Source of the DNA: Acidimicrobiaceae bacterium
Lineage (GTDB): Bacteria > Actinomycetota > Acidimicrobiia > Acidimicrobiales > Ilumatobacteraceae
Length of the DNA: 61,882 nucleotides
NCBI GenBank assembly: GCA_016722025.1
Contig: JADKGZ010000022.1
Location: 1 to 61,882, forward strand
Reading direction: 5' to 3'
Shown here: positions 35,120-44,157 of the stretch, one piece after another
Layout of the letters: each line of letters opens with the position of its first letter
How positions within the stretch are numbered: the stretch's first letter is position 1
Program-made: the position numbers and the translations under genes
The notes under the pieces: generated by a model
The model's database searches: none
Seen by the model: the letters and a program-made list of their open reading frames with translations, nothing else
What the model was told of the DNA's origin: nothing

Positions 35120-35548
35120 ATGGCAAAGAAAAAGGTTGCTGCGATCATCAAGATCCAGATCCCCGCAGGCAAGGCCACCCCGGCCCCGCCCGTGGGTACC
35201 GCGCTCGGGCCGCACGGCGTGGGCATCATGGACTTCGTCAAGCAGTACAACGCTGCCACCGAGTCGCAGGTGGGCACCATCATCCCGGTGGAGATCACGG
35301 TCTTCGAAGACCGCACCTTCACGTTCATCCTCAAGACCCCGCCGGCTCCGGTGCTGCTGCGTCAGAAGGCCGGCCTGCCGAAGGGTTCCAGCACCCCGGG
35401 CAAGACCGTTGCCGGCAGCGTCACCGAGGCCGACATCGAAGAGGTCGCGAAGATCAAGATGCCCGACCTCAACGCCTACGACCTCGAGGCCGCCAAGCAG
35501 CAGATCCGCGGTACCGCCCGTTCCATGGGCCTCAAGATCAACGCCTGA
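35120..35548 (+). CDS. rplK: 50S ribosomal protein L11
   Basis: 142 residues, normal length. AAIIKIQIPAGKATPAPPVG (thiostrepton-region N-terminal domain), ALGPHGVGIMDFVKQYNAAT and the RNA-binding C-terminal domain ending TARSMGLKIN. AGGAAG upstream serves as ribosome binding site. Co-directional with nusG (45-nt gap) and rplA. Confidence 0.96.
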   Translation: MAKKKVAAIIKIQIPAGKATPAPPVGTALGPHGVGIMDFVKQYNAATESQVGTIIPVEITVFEDRTFTFILKTPPAPVLLRQKAGLPKGSSTPGKTVAGSVTEADIEEVAKIKMPDLNAYDLEAAKQQIRGTARSMGLKINA

Positions 35549-35645
35549 GTGCGTTCCCGGCGCACACGCGCCGCCAACAACCAACCAACACATCGCTCGT
35601 CCGGTCTCACCTCGCCCGGCGGCGCACAACCCGAGGGAGACAATC

Positions 35646-36341
35646 ATGTCCGGTAAGAAGTTCGCCGACGCAGTGAAGAAGTTCGATCGCGATCAGCTGT
35701 TCACGCCCACCGAGGCGCTGGCAATGGTGAAGTCGCTGGCCAGTGCGAAGTTCGACGAGACCGTCGAGATCGCCATGCGCCTGGGCGTCGATCCGCGCAA
35801 GGCCGACCAGATGGTGCGTGGCACCGTGGCGCTGCCCAGCGGCACCGGCAAGGACGTGCGCGTTGCCGTGTTCGCCGCCGGTGAGGCTGCGCAGCAGGCT
35901 CGCGATGCGGGTGCCGACATCGTCGGTGCCGACGATCTGGCTGCCGAGATCGAGAAGGGCATCTTCAACTTCGACATCGCCATCGCCACGCCCGACATGA
36001 TGCCGCTCGTCGGTCGCCTCGGCCGTGTGCTCGGTCCGCGTGGCCTGATGCCAAACCCGAAGACCGGCACGGTCACACAAGACGTGGGCCGCGCAGTTGC
36101 CGAGTTCAAGGGCGGCAAGGTCGAGTACCGCACCGACCGCTACGGCAACGTGCACGTGCAGTTGGGCAAGGTCAGCTTCGAGCCCGATGCGCTGGAGGCC
36201 AACTTCCGTGCTGTGCTCGACGAGCTGCAGCGGGCCAAGCCGGCCTCGGCCAAGGGCCGCTACCTGCGCAAGATCACCGTCAGCAGCACGATGGGCCCGG
36301 GCGTGAAGGTTGACACCAACCGCCTCCGCCCCGAAGTCTGA
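35646..36341 (+). CDS. rplA: 50S ribosomal protein L1
   Basis: 231 residues from ATG 35646 with GAGGGAGA upstream; the frame runs on into rplK but homology begins at MSGKKFADAVKKF. Motifs: EIAMRLGVDPRKADQMVRGT, FDIAIATPDMMPLVGRLGRV and LGPRGLMPNPKTGTVT, the L1 signature. Forms the L1 stalk. A terminator follows, and the usual rplJ is displaced by 2.2 kb. Confidence 0.96.
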   Translation: MSGKKFADAVKKFDRDQLFTPTEALAMVKSLASAKFDETVEIAMRLGVDPRKADQMVRGTVALPSGTGKDVRVAVFAAGEAAQQARDAGADIVGADDLAAEIEKGIFNFDIAIATPDMMPLVGRLGRVLGPRGLMPNPKTGTVTQDVGRAVAEFKGGKVEYRTDRYGNVHVQLGKVSFEPDALEANFRAVLDELQRAKPASAKGRYLRKITVSSTMGPGVKVDTNRLRPEV

Positions 36342-36361
36342 TACTCACAGTTCGTTTCGGT

Positions 36362-36407
36362 CACGAGCCGCTGGTTCCCGAGAGGGGCCGGCGGCTCGTG
36401 CCGTTTT
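36362..36407 (+). terminator. Rho-independent terminator after rplA
   Basis: CACGAGCCGC (36362-36371) pairs with GCGGCTCGTG (36391-36400), followed by CCGTTTT. The only hairpin in the window with a proper T-run. Confidence 0.75.
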
Positions 36408-36447
36408 CGGTGGTGGCACATCTACTGCGCCCGCACCGCCGATCCGC

Positions 36448-37413
36448 TCAGCCGACGGTGATCACCACGTTGCCAACCTTCTGCTGGGTTTCCACGTACT
36501 TCGTCGCCTCCACGATGTCGGCGAGGGGATAGCGACGATCGATGACGGGTTTGAACTCGCCGGCCTCGATCAGCTGCTTGATGAAGGCCACCTTCTCCTT
36601 GGTGTACGAGGGCAGCGGGAACAGCACCTTTCGGTGGCGGCGTAGGCGGGAGGTGAGGAGCGCGAGGAACGGGTTCTGCCACAGGAAGCCGAGATCGGTC
36701 ACCATGTACGCGCCCCCCGGTACCAGCGAACGCCGGCAGCGCCGGAACGAGTGCTTGCCCACTGCGTCGAACACGAAGTCGTACGTCTCGCCATTGGTCG
36801 TGAAGTCGTCGCGCAGGTAGTCGATGACGACATCCGCTCCCAGCGAACGCACGAGCTCGACGTTGGGGGTGCTGCACACTGCGGTGACGTGGGCGCCGTA
36901 GTGCTTCGCCAGCTGCACGCCTGCCGAGCCGATCGCACCCGACGCGCCGTAGACGACGATGCGTTGCCCTGCGTGCAGGCCGACACGGCGCAGGTAGGTC
37001 ATCGCCAAGATGGCCCCGTCGGTTGCTGCTGCGGCCTCGTCGAAGGTGAGGGTCGGGGGCATCGTCGCCAGCGGAGCGCGCTCCTTCATGCACACGTGCT
37101 CGGCGTTGGTGCCGTAGTCGGCCATGTTGACGCCGAACACGCGGTCGCCCACCCTGAACTCGGTGACGGATGCCCCGACCGCTTCGACCACGCCGGCCAC
37201 TTCGCTGCCGAGGATCTGGTGCTTCGGGCGTCGCCAGCCGCTGAAGAAGCGAGTGATGAACGGCTTGGCCGAGCGCATGCCGCAGTCGGTGCGGTTCACC
37301 GTGGAGGCATGCACCAGGATGAGCACTTCGTCGTCGGCGGGTGACGGTGGTGGCACCTCCTCCACGCGCAAGACATCGGGTGACCCGTATCGGGTGTGCA
37401 CTGCAGCTTTCAT
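36448..37413 (-). CDS. NAD(P)-dependent alcohol dehydrogenase / quinone oxidoreductase-like MDR protein
   Basis: 321 residues from ATG 37413. MDR superfamily: MKAAVHTRYGSPDVLRVEEV, HASTVNRTDCGMRS, LGSEVAGVVEAVG, GDRVFGVN, nucleotide fold VVYGASGAIGSAGVQLAKHYG and FVFDAVGKHSFRRC. The catalytic zinc Cys/His set of true alcohol dehydrogenases is not evident, which points to a quinone-oxidoreductase-like enzyme. Second gene of a minus-strand pair: its ATG overlaps the stop of the NUDIX regulator (ATGA), so it is the likely regulated target. Substrate unknown. Confidence 0.85.
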   Translation of the reverse strand: MKAAVHTRYGSPDVLRVEEVPPPSPADDEVLILVHASTVNRTDCGMRSAKPFITRFFSGWRRPKHQILGSEVAGVVEAVGASVTEFRVGDRVFGVNMADYGTNAEHVCMKERAPLATMPPTLTFDEAAAATDGAILAMTYLRRVGLHAGQRIVVYGASGAIGSAGVQLAKHYGAHVTAVCSTPNVELVRSLGADVVIDYLRDDFTTNGETYDFVFDAVGKHSFRRCRRSLVPGGAYMVTDLGFLWQNPFLALLTSRLRRHRKVLFPLPSYTKEKVAFIKQLIEAGEFKPVIDRRYPLADIVEATKYVETQQKVGNVVITVG

Positions 37414-38186
37414 GACTGTTTGCCTTTCGAGGTTCGCCGAGGGCGACGGATGGGGCCGCCGTGCTTCCACGAGCGGCCGGCGCGGAACAGTTCGGCGGGC
37501 TTGCCGCCCGCGGGGCCGGGTTGTGCGACGCGACCGGTGGGGATGACCCAGCCGCTCTCGGCGACGATGCTGCGCCGGAAGTTGGCGCCGTCGAGGTGAA
37601 CACCCCACACGGCCTCGTACACCGCGCGCAGCTCGGCGAGCGTGAACGTGGCGCCGACGAACGCGGTGGCGATGCCGCTGACTTCCAGCTCGACGCGGAC
37701 TCGGGCGATGGCATCGCGCAGGATCTGCAGGTGGTCGAACGCCAGCTCGATCTTGCCGTCGAGCACATCGGCGATCGGAATGAGCGCGGCATCGGCAGCG
37801 TCGGTGCCGGCCACCACGGCACCCACCTCGCGCAGCACGGCCAGGTAGGCGACCGTCACCACGTTCATACGCGGGTCGCGTTGCGGGTCGCCGTAGGCGC
37901 CGAACTGCGTGAGCAACGCAGCGGCGTCGACCCCCGTCTCCTCCGCCAGCTCGCGTCGAGCTGCCTCGTCGAGCGTCTCGGTGGGCAGCTTGAAACCGCC
38001 CGGTATCGCCCACATCCCCTCGAACGGTGCCTGCCCGCGGCGCACCAGCAGCACCTGCAGCTCGCCGTGCGCCATGGTGAGGATGACGACGTCGACCGTG
38101 ACTGCGAACGCCGGGAACTGCGCCGGGTCGTAGCCGACCGGTACGTCGCCTGCGCGTGTGTCGGCCGCGGTAGTTCTGGTCGTCAT
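37410..38186 (-). CDS. NUDIX-domain protein with C-terminal winged helix, NrtR-like regulator
   Basis: 258 residues from ATG 38186. The N-terminal NUDIX domain (about 25-160) includes VLLVRRGQAPFEGMWAIPGG and the Nudix box GGFKLPTETLDEAARRELAEETG with its EExGV end. The C-terminal part FTLAELRAVYEAVWGVHLDG followed by NFRRSIVAESGWVIPTGRV matches the winged helix of NrtR-type regulators, whose Nudix domain senses ADP-ribose or related metabolites. A Lys/Arg-rich tail ends the protein. Transcribed with the downstream oxidoreductase; probably autoregulated through repeats in its promoter. Whether the Nudix box is still hydrolytic is uncertain. Confidence 0.8.
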   Translation of the reverse strand: MTTRTTAADTRAGDVPVGYDPAQFPAFAVTVDVVILTMAHGELQVLLVRRGQAPFEGMWAIPGGFKLPTETLDEAARRELAEETGVDAAALLTQFGAYGDPQRDPRMNVVTVAYLAVLREVGAVVAGTDAADAALIPIADVLDGKIELAFDHLQILRDAIARVRVELEVSGIATAFVGATFTLAELRAVYEAVWGVHLDGANFRRSIVAESGWVIPTGRVAQPGPAGGKPAELFRAGRSWKHGGPIRRPRRTSKGKQS

Positions 38187-38229
38187 GACCTGAACTGTAT
38201 CACCAAGTTTCGGTCGATGCGACCTGAAC
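38187..38229. promoter_or_regulatory. Promoter with direct repeats GACCTGAAC, candidate operator
   Basis: GACCTGAAC occurs at 38187-38195 and 38221-38229 flanking the minus-strand -10 TACAGT (38194-38199, 7 nt before the NUDIX ATG). Spacing of 34 nt puts both copies on nearly the same DNA face (about three helical turns). Candidate binding site for the NUDIX regulator itself. Confidence 0.4.
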
Positions 38230-38259
38230 CTGTGAATCTCACGAAGGTGCTTGTGCCCA

Positions 38260-38309
38260 CAACTGGGTCTCCCCAGTTCGCTCCGTCGGCATCCGGGGAG
38301 CCCCAGTTG
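38260..38309. repeat. 15-bp inverted repeat with 20-nt loop
   Basis: CAACTGGGTCTCCCC at 38260-38274 pairs with GGGGAGCCCCAGTTG at 38295-38309 at 14 of 15 positions. It lies between divergent promoters; function unknown. Confidence 0.6.
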
Positions 38310-38379
38310 CGCGGGCAACAAGTCTGCGGTGCGTCGCGGTGAGCGGTCCTTCGCCGTTGGGTCTCGCCCGCCCGGCCGT

Positions 38380-38385
38380 TAGCCT
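38380..38385 (+). promoter_or_regulatory. -10 hexamer TAGCCT for rplJ-rplL
   Basis: TANNNT hexamer placing transcription start near 38392, about 195 nt before rplJ, which leaves room for an L10-type leader. Confidence 0.4.
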
Positions 38386-38391
38386 TGCGGC

Positions 38392-38587
38392 GACAAACAA
38401 ACCGGTCGCTCGCCGTAGACCGCTGGCCCGCCGCCGCTCAGCTCGCTGTGCAGCACAGGACAATGGATCCGTTCCACCAGCCGAGGTGAATACTTCGCCG
38501 GATCGTTCGCAGGTCTCTCCTGTTGTTCGCTCCTCGCGGTGTTCGCTGCAAAGCGAGCACCTTCGAGTTGAGCGAGAGGAGGTGTAC
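38392..38587 (+). ncRNA. Putative ribosomal protein L10 leader
   Basis: Long untranslated leader before rplJ. GTAGACCGCTGG at about 38416 and CAGCCGAGGTG at about 38478 resemble the conserved AGACCG...CCGAGGU halves of the bacterial L10 leader, where the L10(L12)4 complex binds its own mRNA. A 9-bp hairpin (GTGTTCGCT/AGCGAGCAC, 38539-38560) follows, then GAGAGGAGG as ribosome binding site. Covariance search not done. Confidence 0.5.
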
Positions 38588-39121
38588 ATGACTACAGAAA
38601 ATCCCCGTGCAGAGAAGGTCGCGGTGGTCGATGAGGTCGCCGCCAAGCTGCACGCAGCCGACGCCGTGATCATCACCGAGTACCGCGGTCTGAAAGTGGG
38701 CCAGTTGGCCAGCTTGCGTCGCCAGTTGCGCGAAGCAGGCGGCGAGTACAAGGTGTTCAAGAACACGTTGGCTCGCCTCGGTGCCGAGAAGGCGGGTGTC
38801 GAGGGTCTCGACGAGATGTTGTTGGGCCCGTCCGGCATCACGTTCGTCAACGGCGACGTCGCCGCAGTCGCCAAGGCGCTGCGTGATGCCGCCAAGGCGA
38901 ACCCGTTGCTCGTCATCAAGGGTGGCGTCATGGGCGGCAACGTGTTGTCGGCCAAGAACGTCGAATCCCTGGCAGAGCTGCCCAGCCGCGAAGTGTTGCT
39001 GGCAATGTTCGCCGGCGCACTGCAGGCCCCACTGGTCAAGACCGCTGGTCTGTTGCAGGCATTGCCGCGCAACTTCGCCTACGGCCTCAAGGCCCTCATC
39101 GATCAGAAGGAAGCTGCGTAA
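38588..39121 (+). CDS. rplJ: 50S ribosomal protein L10
   Basis: 177 residues; ATG 38588 after GAGGAGG. DAVIITEYRGLKVGQLASLR, YKVFKNTLARLG and the C-terminal helix that carries L7/L12 dimers (SREVLLAMFAGALQAPLVKT) are present. Base of the ribosomal stalk. Normally directly after rplA; here it starts its own unit. Confidence 0.95.
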   Translation: MTTENPRAEKVAVVDEVAAKLHAADAVIITEYRGLKVGQLASLRRQLREAGGEYKVFKNTLARLGAEKAGVEGLDEMLLGPSGITFVNGDVAAVAKALRDAAKANPLLVIKGGVMGGNVLSAKNVESLAELPSREVLLAMFAGALQAPLVKTAGLLQALPRNFAYGLKALIDQKEAA

Positions 39122-39205
39122 GCAGCGCCCCGCCGTCACGGCATGGCGGTGGCGTTGTCACCGCACCCCACGTACTACACACAAGAACTCAACAGGAGAA
39201 CCGCA

Positions 39206-39580
39206 ATGTCGAAGGAAAGCATCCTCGAAGAAATCAGCAACCTCACCGTCATCGAGCTCAAGGAGCTCCTTGATGCGTTCGAAGAGAAGTTCGGCGTCAC
39301 CGCCGCTGCTCCGATGGCCGTGGCCGCCGCCGGTGGTGGCGCTGCCGCTGCTCCGGCCGAAGAGGAGAAGGACGAGTTCGACGTCATCCTCAGCGATGCC
39401 GGTGCTGCCAAGATCCAGGTCATCAAGGTCGTGCGCGAGCTCACCAGCCTGGGTCTGAAGGAAGCCAAGGACCTCGTCGACGCAGCACCGAAGCCGGTGC
39501 TCGAGAAGGCCACCAAGGAAGCTGCCGAAGCTGCCAAGGCCAAGCTGGTCGAAGCCGGCGCAACCGTCGAAGTCAAGTGA
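39206..39580 (+). CDS. rplL: 50S ribosomal protein L7/L12
   Basis: 124 residues from ATG 39206 with AGGAG upstream. N-terminal dimerisation helix LTVIELKELLDAFEEKFGV, Ala/Gly hinge AAAGGGAAAAPAEEE, and C-terminal factor-binding domain KIQVIKVVRELTSLGLKEAK. Stalk protein that recruits translational GTPases. 84 nt after rplJ, same transcript. Confidence 0.96.
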   Translation: MSKESILEEISNLTVIELKELLDAFEEKFGVTAAAPMAVAAAGGGAAAAPAEEEKDEFDVILSDAGAAKIQVIKVVRELTSLGLKEAKDLVDAAPKPVLEKATKEAAEAAKAKLVEAGATVEVK

Positions 39581-39614
39581 TGTCGGCGGCCTCGCGCCGC
39601 ACGAGCTGATGTAC

Positions 39615-39644
39615 GCGGAGCCCGAGGTTCGCCTCGGGCTCCGC
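39615..39644 (+). terminator. 13-bp TTCG-loop hairpin after rplL
   Basis: GCGGAGCCCGAGG and CCTCGGGCTCCGC pair perfectly around a TTCG tetraloop, 34 nt past the rplL stop. Ends the ribosomal unit. Confidence 0.75.
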
Positions 39645-39716
39645 CGCGTCGGAAAGCCGCAAAGGCCACGACCGTCGTGGCGGTGACGGTATTGTTGACC
39701 CACTTGGGAGGTCCAC

Positions 39717-40665
39717 ATGGGTGTCGCATCATGGTTGAAGCAGCTGCGGCGCGTGCCCGGCGTGAACAAGGCCCGCCACCTCGCAGAGGTGGCTGTCACC
39801 CCTTACGTTCGTGGTGATCTGGCAGAGCTGAGGGCTGTCACCGAGCGCGACATCGCCGACCTGCAGGCGCGACTGGCCCTCATCGAGGGGTCGCAGCCGC
39901 TGGTGCTCAACGCCATCTCCTCCACCAACGGTGTGGCCCGTTTGTCGGCACGCGAGATGCAGTCCACTTCGCGACGATCTCACCGGGTTCGTGGAGGCGT
40001 CGCTGGCGCCGCACGTCAGCTCCATCGCATACCTGTTGCAGCGAGTGGAGATGGTGCGCGCGGAGGTGCTCTACGAGCTGCGCTACGGCCAGGCCGCCGG
40101 CACCGAGGCCAGCCCCATCGCCTTCGAGTCGAAGGTCATCAACCCGGCTGCGCTCGAGCAGCCCGACGTGCGCCTCAACCTCGGCTGCGGGCACGTCCCG
40201 CTGCCGGGCTTCGTCAACGTCGACATGCGCGAACTGCCGGGTGTCGATGTGATCGCCGTGCTCGACGACCTGCCGGTGCCCGAGGGCTCGCTGGCCGAGA
40301 TCTTCAGTGCTCACGTGCTCGAGCACTTCCCCGGCGAAGAGCTCTCACGCCGGTTGCTGCCGTACTGGCGGTCGCTGCTGCGGCCCGGGGGAGTCTTCCG
40401 TGCGGTCGTGCCCGACATCGCAGCCATGGCCAACGGCTACAGCTCCGGCGCCATCGGCTTCGAGACGTTCCGCGAGGTGCTCTACGGCGGCCAGGAGTAC
40501 CAGGGCGACACGCACTACAACGGGTTCTCCGCCGCGCACCTCGGGTCGTTGCTGGCCGATGCCGGCTTCGAAGAGGTTGCCGTCATCGCCGAGGGGCGTC
40601 CCAACGGGTCGTGCCTCGAGTTCGAGATCCGCGCCAGCGCCCCGCGGTCTGCCGTACCCGCCTGA
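39717..40665 (+). CDS. SAM-dependent methyltransferase (Methyltransf_11-like) with N-terminal helical region, frameshifted
   Basis: ATG 39717 after GGGAGG, with TATTGT upstream as possible -10. The first 85 residues are helical and charged; the frame then breaks near 39975 and resumes at DLTGFVEASLAPHVSSIAYL. The methyltransferase core reads RLNLGCGHVPLPGFVNVDMR (SAM loop), SAHVLEHFPGEEL, LLRPGGVFRAVVPDI and AHLGSLLADAGFEEV. About 315 residues when joined. Enzymes of this layout occur in polysaccharide clusters and may methylate a sugar or cap a chain. Next gene starts 1 nt after its stop. Confidence 0.78.
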
Positions 40666-40666
40666 G

Positions 40667-42843
40667 ATGCGCTTCTCGGTCGTCGTCAACACGTTGAACC
40701 GCGCGCCGAGCTTGCGCGACACGCTCGAGTCGTTGCGGTTCCAGCGGCACGACGACTTCGAGGTCGTAGTGGTCAACGGCCCCTCCACCGATCACACGGA
40801 GGAGATGCTGGCGCAGTACGAAGGTCGCATCAAGCACTTGCGTTGCCCGGTGGCCAACCTGTCGATGTCGCGCAACATCGGCATCCGCGCCGCTGCCGGC
40901 GATGTGGTGGCGTTCATCGACGACGACGCGATCCCGGAGTACGACTGGCTCGCCGAGCTCGAGCACGGCTATCTCGTGCCACCCGACGGCATTGCCATCG
41001 AGGAGGTCGGCGGCGTCGGCGGCGTGGTCTTCGACTACACCGGCACCCGCTTCCAGTTCCGCTTCGCCGTCAGCGATCGCCACGGTGAGAGCGCGTTCCT
41101 CGATGCGCCGCCCGACCCCGCCATGTGCGTGCCGGGCGGTTGGCTGTACCCCAGCCTGATGGGCACCAACTCGTCGTTCCGGCGCGAGGCGCTCGCCGCG
41201 ATCGGGCTGTTCGACGAGACCTACGAGTACTACCTCGACGAGACCGACGTCGCCGTGCGGATGGTCGATGCCGGCTACGTGGTGCTCGGCATCGACGGTG
41301 CGCCGGTGCACCACCACTTCCTGCCCTCGCACCTGCGCAACGAAGCCAAGGTGGTCACGCACTGGTACCCGGTGGTGAAGAACCGCACCTACTTCGCGAT
41401 GCGGCATGCTCGCAGCCACCGGCCGGTCACCGACGTCATCCGTGCAGCCATCGACGCCGGCGACGTGCGGCTGGCCGAGAGCGACAGTGCCGAGCAGGCC
41501 GGGCTCATCGCCAAGGGCTCCACCGACCGGGCTCGCCTCGATGCCGACCGCGGGCTGCTCGACGGCATCGTCCTGGGCGAGCGGGCGGGCAGCAAGTGCG
41601 CGCCGGCCGTCACGCTGTCGCCGCCGCCGTTCGTGAGCTTCCCCACGCTGCCGCACGCGAATCGGCTGCGCATCGGCCTGGTCAGTGCCGGCTACCCGCC
41701 GCGCCCCATGGCAGGCATCGCCAGGTTCATCAGCGAGCTGGCCCCGGCACTCGCGGCACTGGGCCACGACGTGCGCGTCTTCACTCGCGCCACCGGTCAC
41801 CCGACGGTGGAGTGGGAGGACGGGGTGTGGGTGCATCGCATCGGTGACCAGCACCGTGGTCTCGTGCCGGGCAGCTTCGACCACGTCGACGACTTCGCCA
41901 CCGGTGTGGTGCGCGAGATCGAACGCATCCAGCCCTGGTTGCCGCTGGATTGCGTGTACGGCGGGGCGTGGGACGTGGAGACGATCGGGGTGGTGCGCGC
42001 CACGGAGATCCCCACCACCATCATGCTGGCCACTCCTGCGAGGGAGCGGCCGAGCACGGTGGCTGGTTGGCCGACCCGGCAATCGCACCGGGCCTGCGGG
42101 CGTTGTTCGACCTCGAGCGCGAGCTGTTCGCCGGCGCCCACCATGTGCACGGCATCAGCCAGGCTGTGGTGCACACCATCGACCAGTTGTACCGCGAGCC
42201 GTTCACCGAGGTGCCGGTCACGGTTGCGCCCATCGGCGTGCGCGACCGGCACGTGCACGAGCTGCGCGATGCGCAGGCCTCGCCGACGGTGCTCTTCGTC
42301 GGCCGACTGGAGCAGCGCAAGGGCATCGACGTCTTCCTGCAGGCCGTGGTCACAGTGGCCCCGCTGCATCCAACGGCGCACTTCCAGGTGGCCGGCGCGG
42401 ATCCCGCCGGCATCGCCGAGCAATGGCGGCTGGATCATGCGGGTGACGAGCTGGCAGACCGAGTCGAGTTCCTGGGCGAGGTCGACGACGAGCAGCTGCA
42501 TCAGCTGTACGCGAGCGCCCACATCGTGGTGCTGCCGTCGCGCTACGAGTCGTTCGGGCTGGTCGTGGTGGAAGCGATGATGCACGGGGCGGCGGTGCTC
42601 AGCACCGACATCGGCGGCATCGCCGAAGTGACGCGCGATGGCATCGACGCAGTGCTGGTGCCACCCGCCGATTCCCCGGCGCTGGCCGCAGCGATGAGCG
42701 CGTTGCTCGACGACCCCGCCCGCCGCGCGGCGCTGGGCGATGAAGCTCGTCGTCGCTTCCTGCAACACTTCGACATCGCTCGCGTGGCGCCCGCGATCGT
42801 CGACATGTTGCGCGCCAGCATCGCCGCTCACCAGGTGGGTTGA
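40667..42843 (+). CDS. Two-domain glycosyltransferase, GT2 fused to GT4, one frameshift
   Basis: About 725 residues after repair. Residues 1-300 are a GT2 (GT-A) domain: FSVVVNTLNRAPSLRDTLES, the metal-binding acid cluster AFIDDDAIPEYDW and ETYEYYLDETDVAVRM. From about 330 a GT4 (GT-B) domain begins: RIGLVSAGYPPRPMAGIARF, then VLFVGRLEQRKGIDVFLQAV and VLPSRYESFGLVVVEAMMHG with the EX7E-type acidic pair. A missing G near 42045 (GAGGGAGCGG for GAGGGAGGCGG) breaks the frame between them. Two sugar additions by one polypeptide are likely. It starts right behind the methyltransferase stop and shares ATGA-type overlap with the next gene. Confidence 0.85.
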
Positions 42844-43932
42844 TGCGAGTCGGCATCGTCGTTGGCATCTGCATCGAGCACGACGCCATCTCCGCTGCCG
42901 CGGCCGGGCAGGCCGAGCTGTTGCAGGCGATCGACGCAGTCACCTCCGTCGACGTGTTCACCACCTACGGCGATCGGGCGGTGGGCGTGCCGGTGCACCA
43001 CCACTACACCTCGTGGTCGATGTTCGCCTCGCCCGAGTTCCAGCGTTGTGATGTGGTCATCTTCCACTGGGGCATCTACACCCAGTTGTTCGATGCCATC
43101 TGGGCGGTCGACCCGTCGCGGCAGCGCGCGATCGTGCACTTCCACAACAGCACCCCGTTGGCGCTGGCGTCCAACGATCACGACCGCGTGGCCATTGCTC
43201 GCGGGATGCATCAGATCGAAGCGGTGGCCGTGCTGCCCGTGCGAGTGTGGACGTACAGCGAGTTCAATCGGCAGGTGCTGCTCGCCATCGGCGTGCCTGC
43301 CGAGCGGATCGGCTTCGTGCCGTTCGTGATCGAGCCGCCGCACCCGCTGCACGCGGGCGTGGCTGTTCGCGATTCGGCGCACGTCGACGTGCTGTGCGTC
43401 GGTCGGCTGGTGCCGGCGAAGGGCACGATGACGCTCGTGGAGGCGTTCGGCATGCTGGGCGCGCGGTACCGGCTGGTCATCGCCGGCAACCACGAGACAT
43501 CGGCCGGTTCGTACTACGAGCAGCTCACGCAGACGCGTCGCCGCGCTCGGTCTGCAGCACGCAGTGCGGTTCGTGCACCCCGACGACGACGAGTTGTGGC
43601 AGCTGTGCGAAGCGGCGCACATCGTGGTCAGCCCGTCGTTGCACGAAGGGCAGTGCGTGCCGGTGATCGAGGGCCACCTGGCCGCTTGCCGCGCCGTGGG
43701 CACCACCGCCGGCAACCTGCCCTTCGTGGTGCAGCCACCCGACGAGGTGGTGCCGCCCGGCGACGCCGGGCAACTGGCCGCAGCCATCGAGCGTGCGGCC
43801 ACCCGCGTCGGCCAGCCGCACCCGTACGCAGACGAGCTGTGTGCGCTGTTCTCCGCGGATGCGGTGGCGGAGCGGCTGTGCGAGGAACTGGCCATCGGCA
43901 GCGCGTCACGACAGCCGTCACGGCAGCCGTGA
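42843..43932 (+). CDS. GT4-type glycosyltransferase, one frameshift
   Basis: About 362 residues once joined. N-terminal half: MRVGIVVGICIEHDAISAAA and DVVIFHWGIYTQLFDAIW; the nucleotide-sugar domain has VLCVGRLVPAKGTMTLVEAF, then after a break near 43540 FVHPDDDELWQLCEAAHIVV and SPSLHEGQCVPVIEGHLA. The ATG overlaps the preceding stop. The C terminus is encoded by the 12-bp repeats at 43904 and ends SRQPSRQP, perhaps a slippage extension. Cytoplasmic GT-B enzyme of the polysaccharide pathway; donor and acceptor unknown. Confidence 0.8.
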
Positions 43933-43951
43933 CGACAGCCGTCACGACAGC
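43904..43951 (+). repeat. Four tandem 12-bp repeats CGTCACGACAGC
   Basis: Four adjacent copies with one or no mismatches, spanning the 3' end and stop codon of the GT4 gene. The remaining 200 nt to the next gene show no coding signal. Confidence 0.8.
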
Positions 43952-44142
43952 CGTGGCCTCGGTGACTGCCGGCAGCGCGGGTGTGTTCATCTCCTGGCAC
44001 GGAAACAACGGTTGCCACCCCCCGGAACTGCAGTTGTCGTTCCCTTCGGGCGACTACCCCACGCGTCGGCCGGCGACCGACGGTTGCGGTGACGCCGCAG
44101 ACCCACCGACCGACGCGGATGCTCCTATGGATGTCCGAGCAC

Positions 44143-44148
44143 TAGCCT
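44143..44148 (+). promoter_or_regulatory. -10 hexamer TAGCCT before the coiled-coil gene
   Basis: TANNNT hexamer 9 nt before ATG 44158, no Shine-Dalgarno sequence; likely promoter of the 44158-49764 unit. Confidence 0.45.
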
Positions 44149-44157
44149 GACGGCCGC

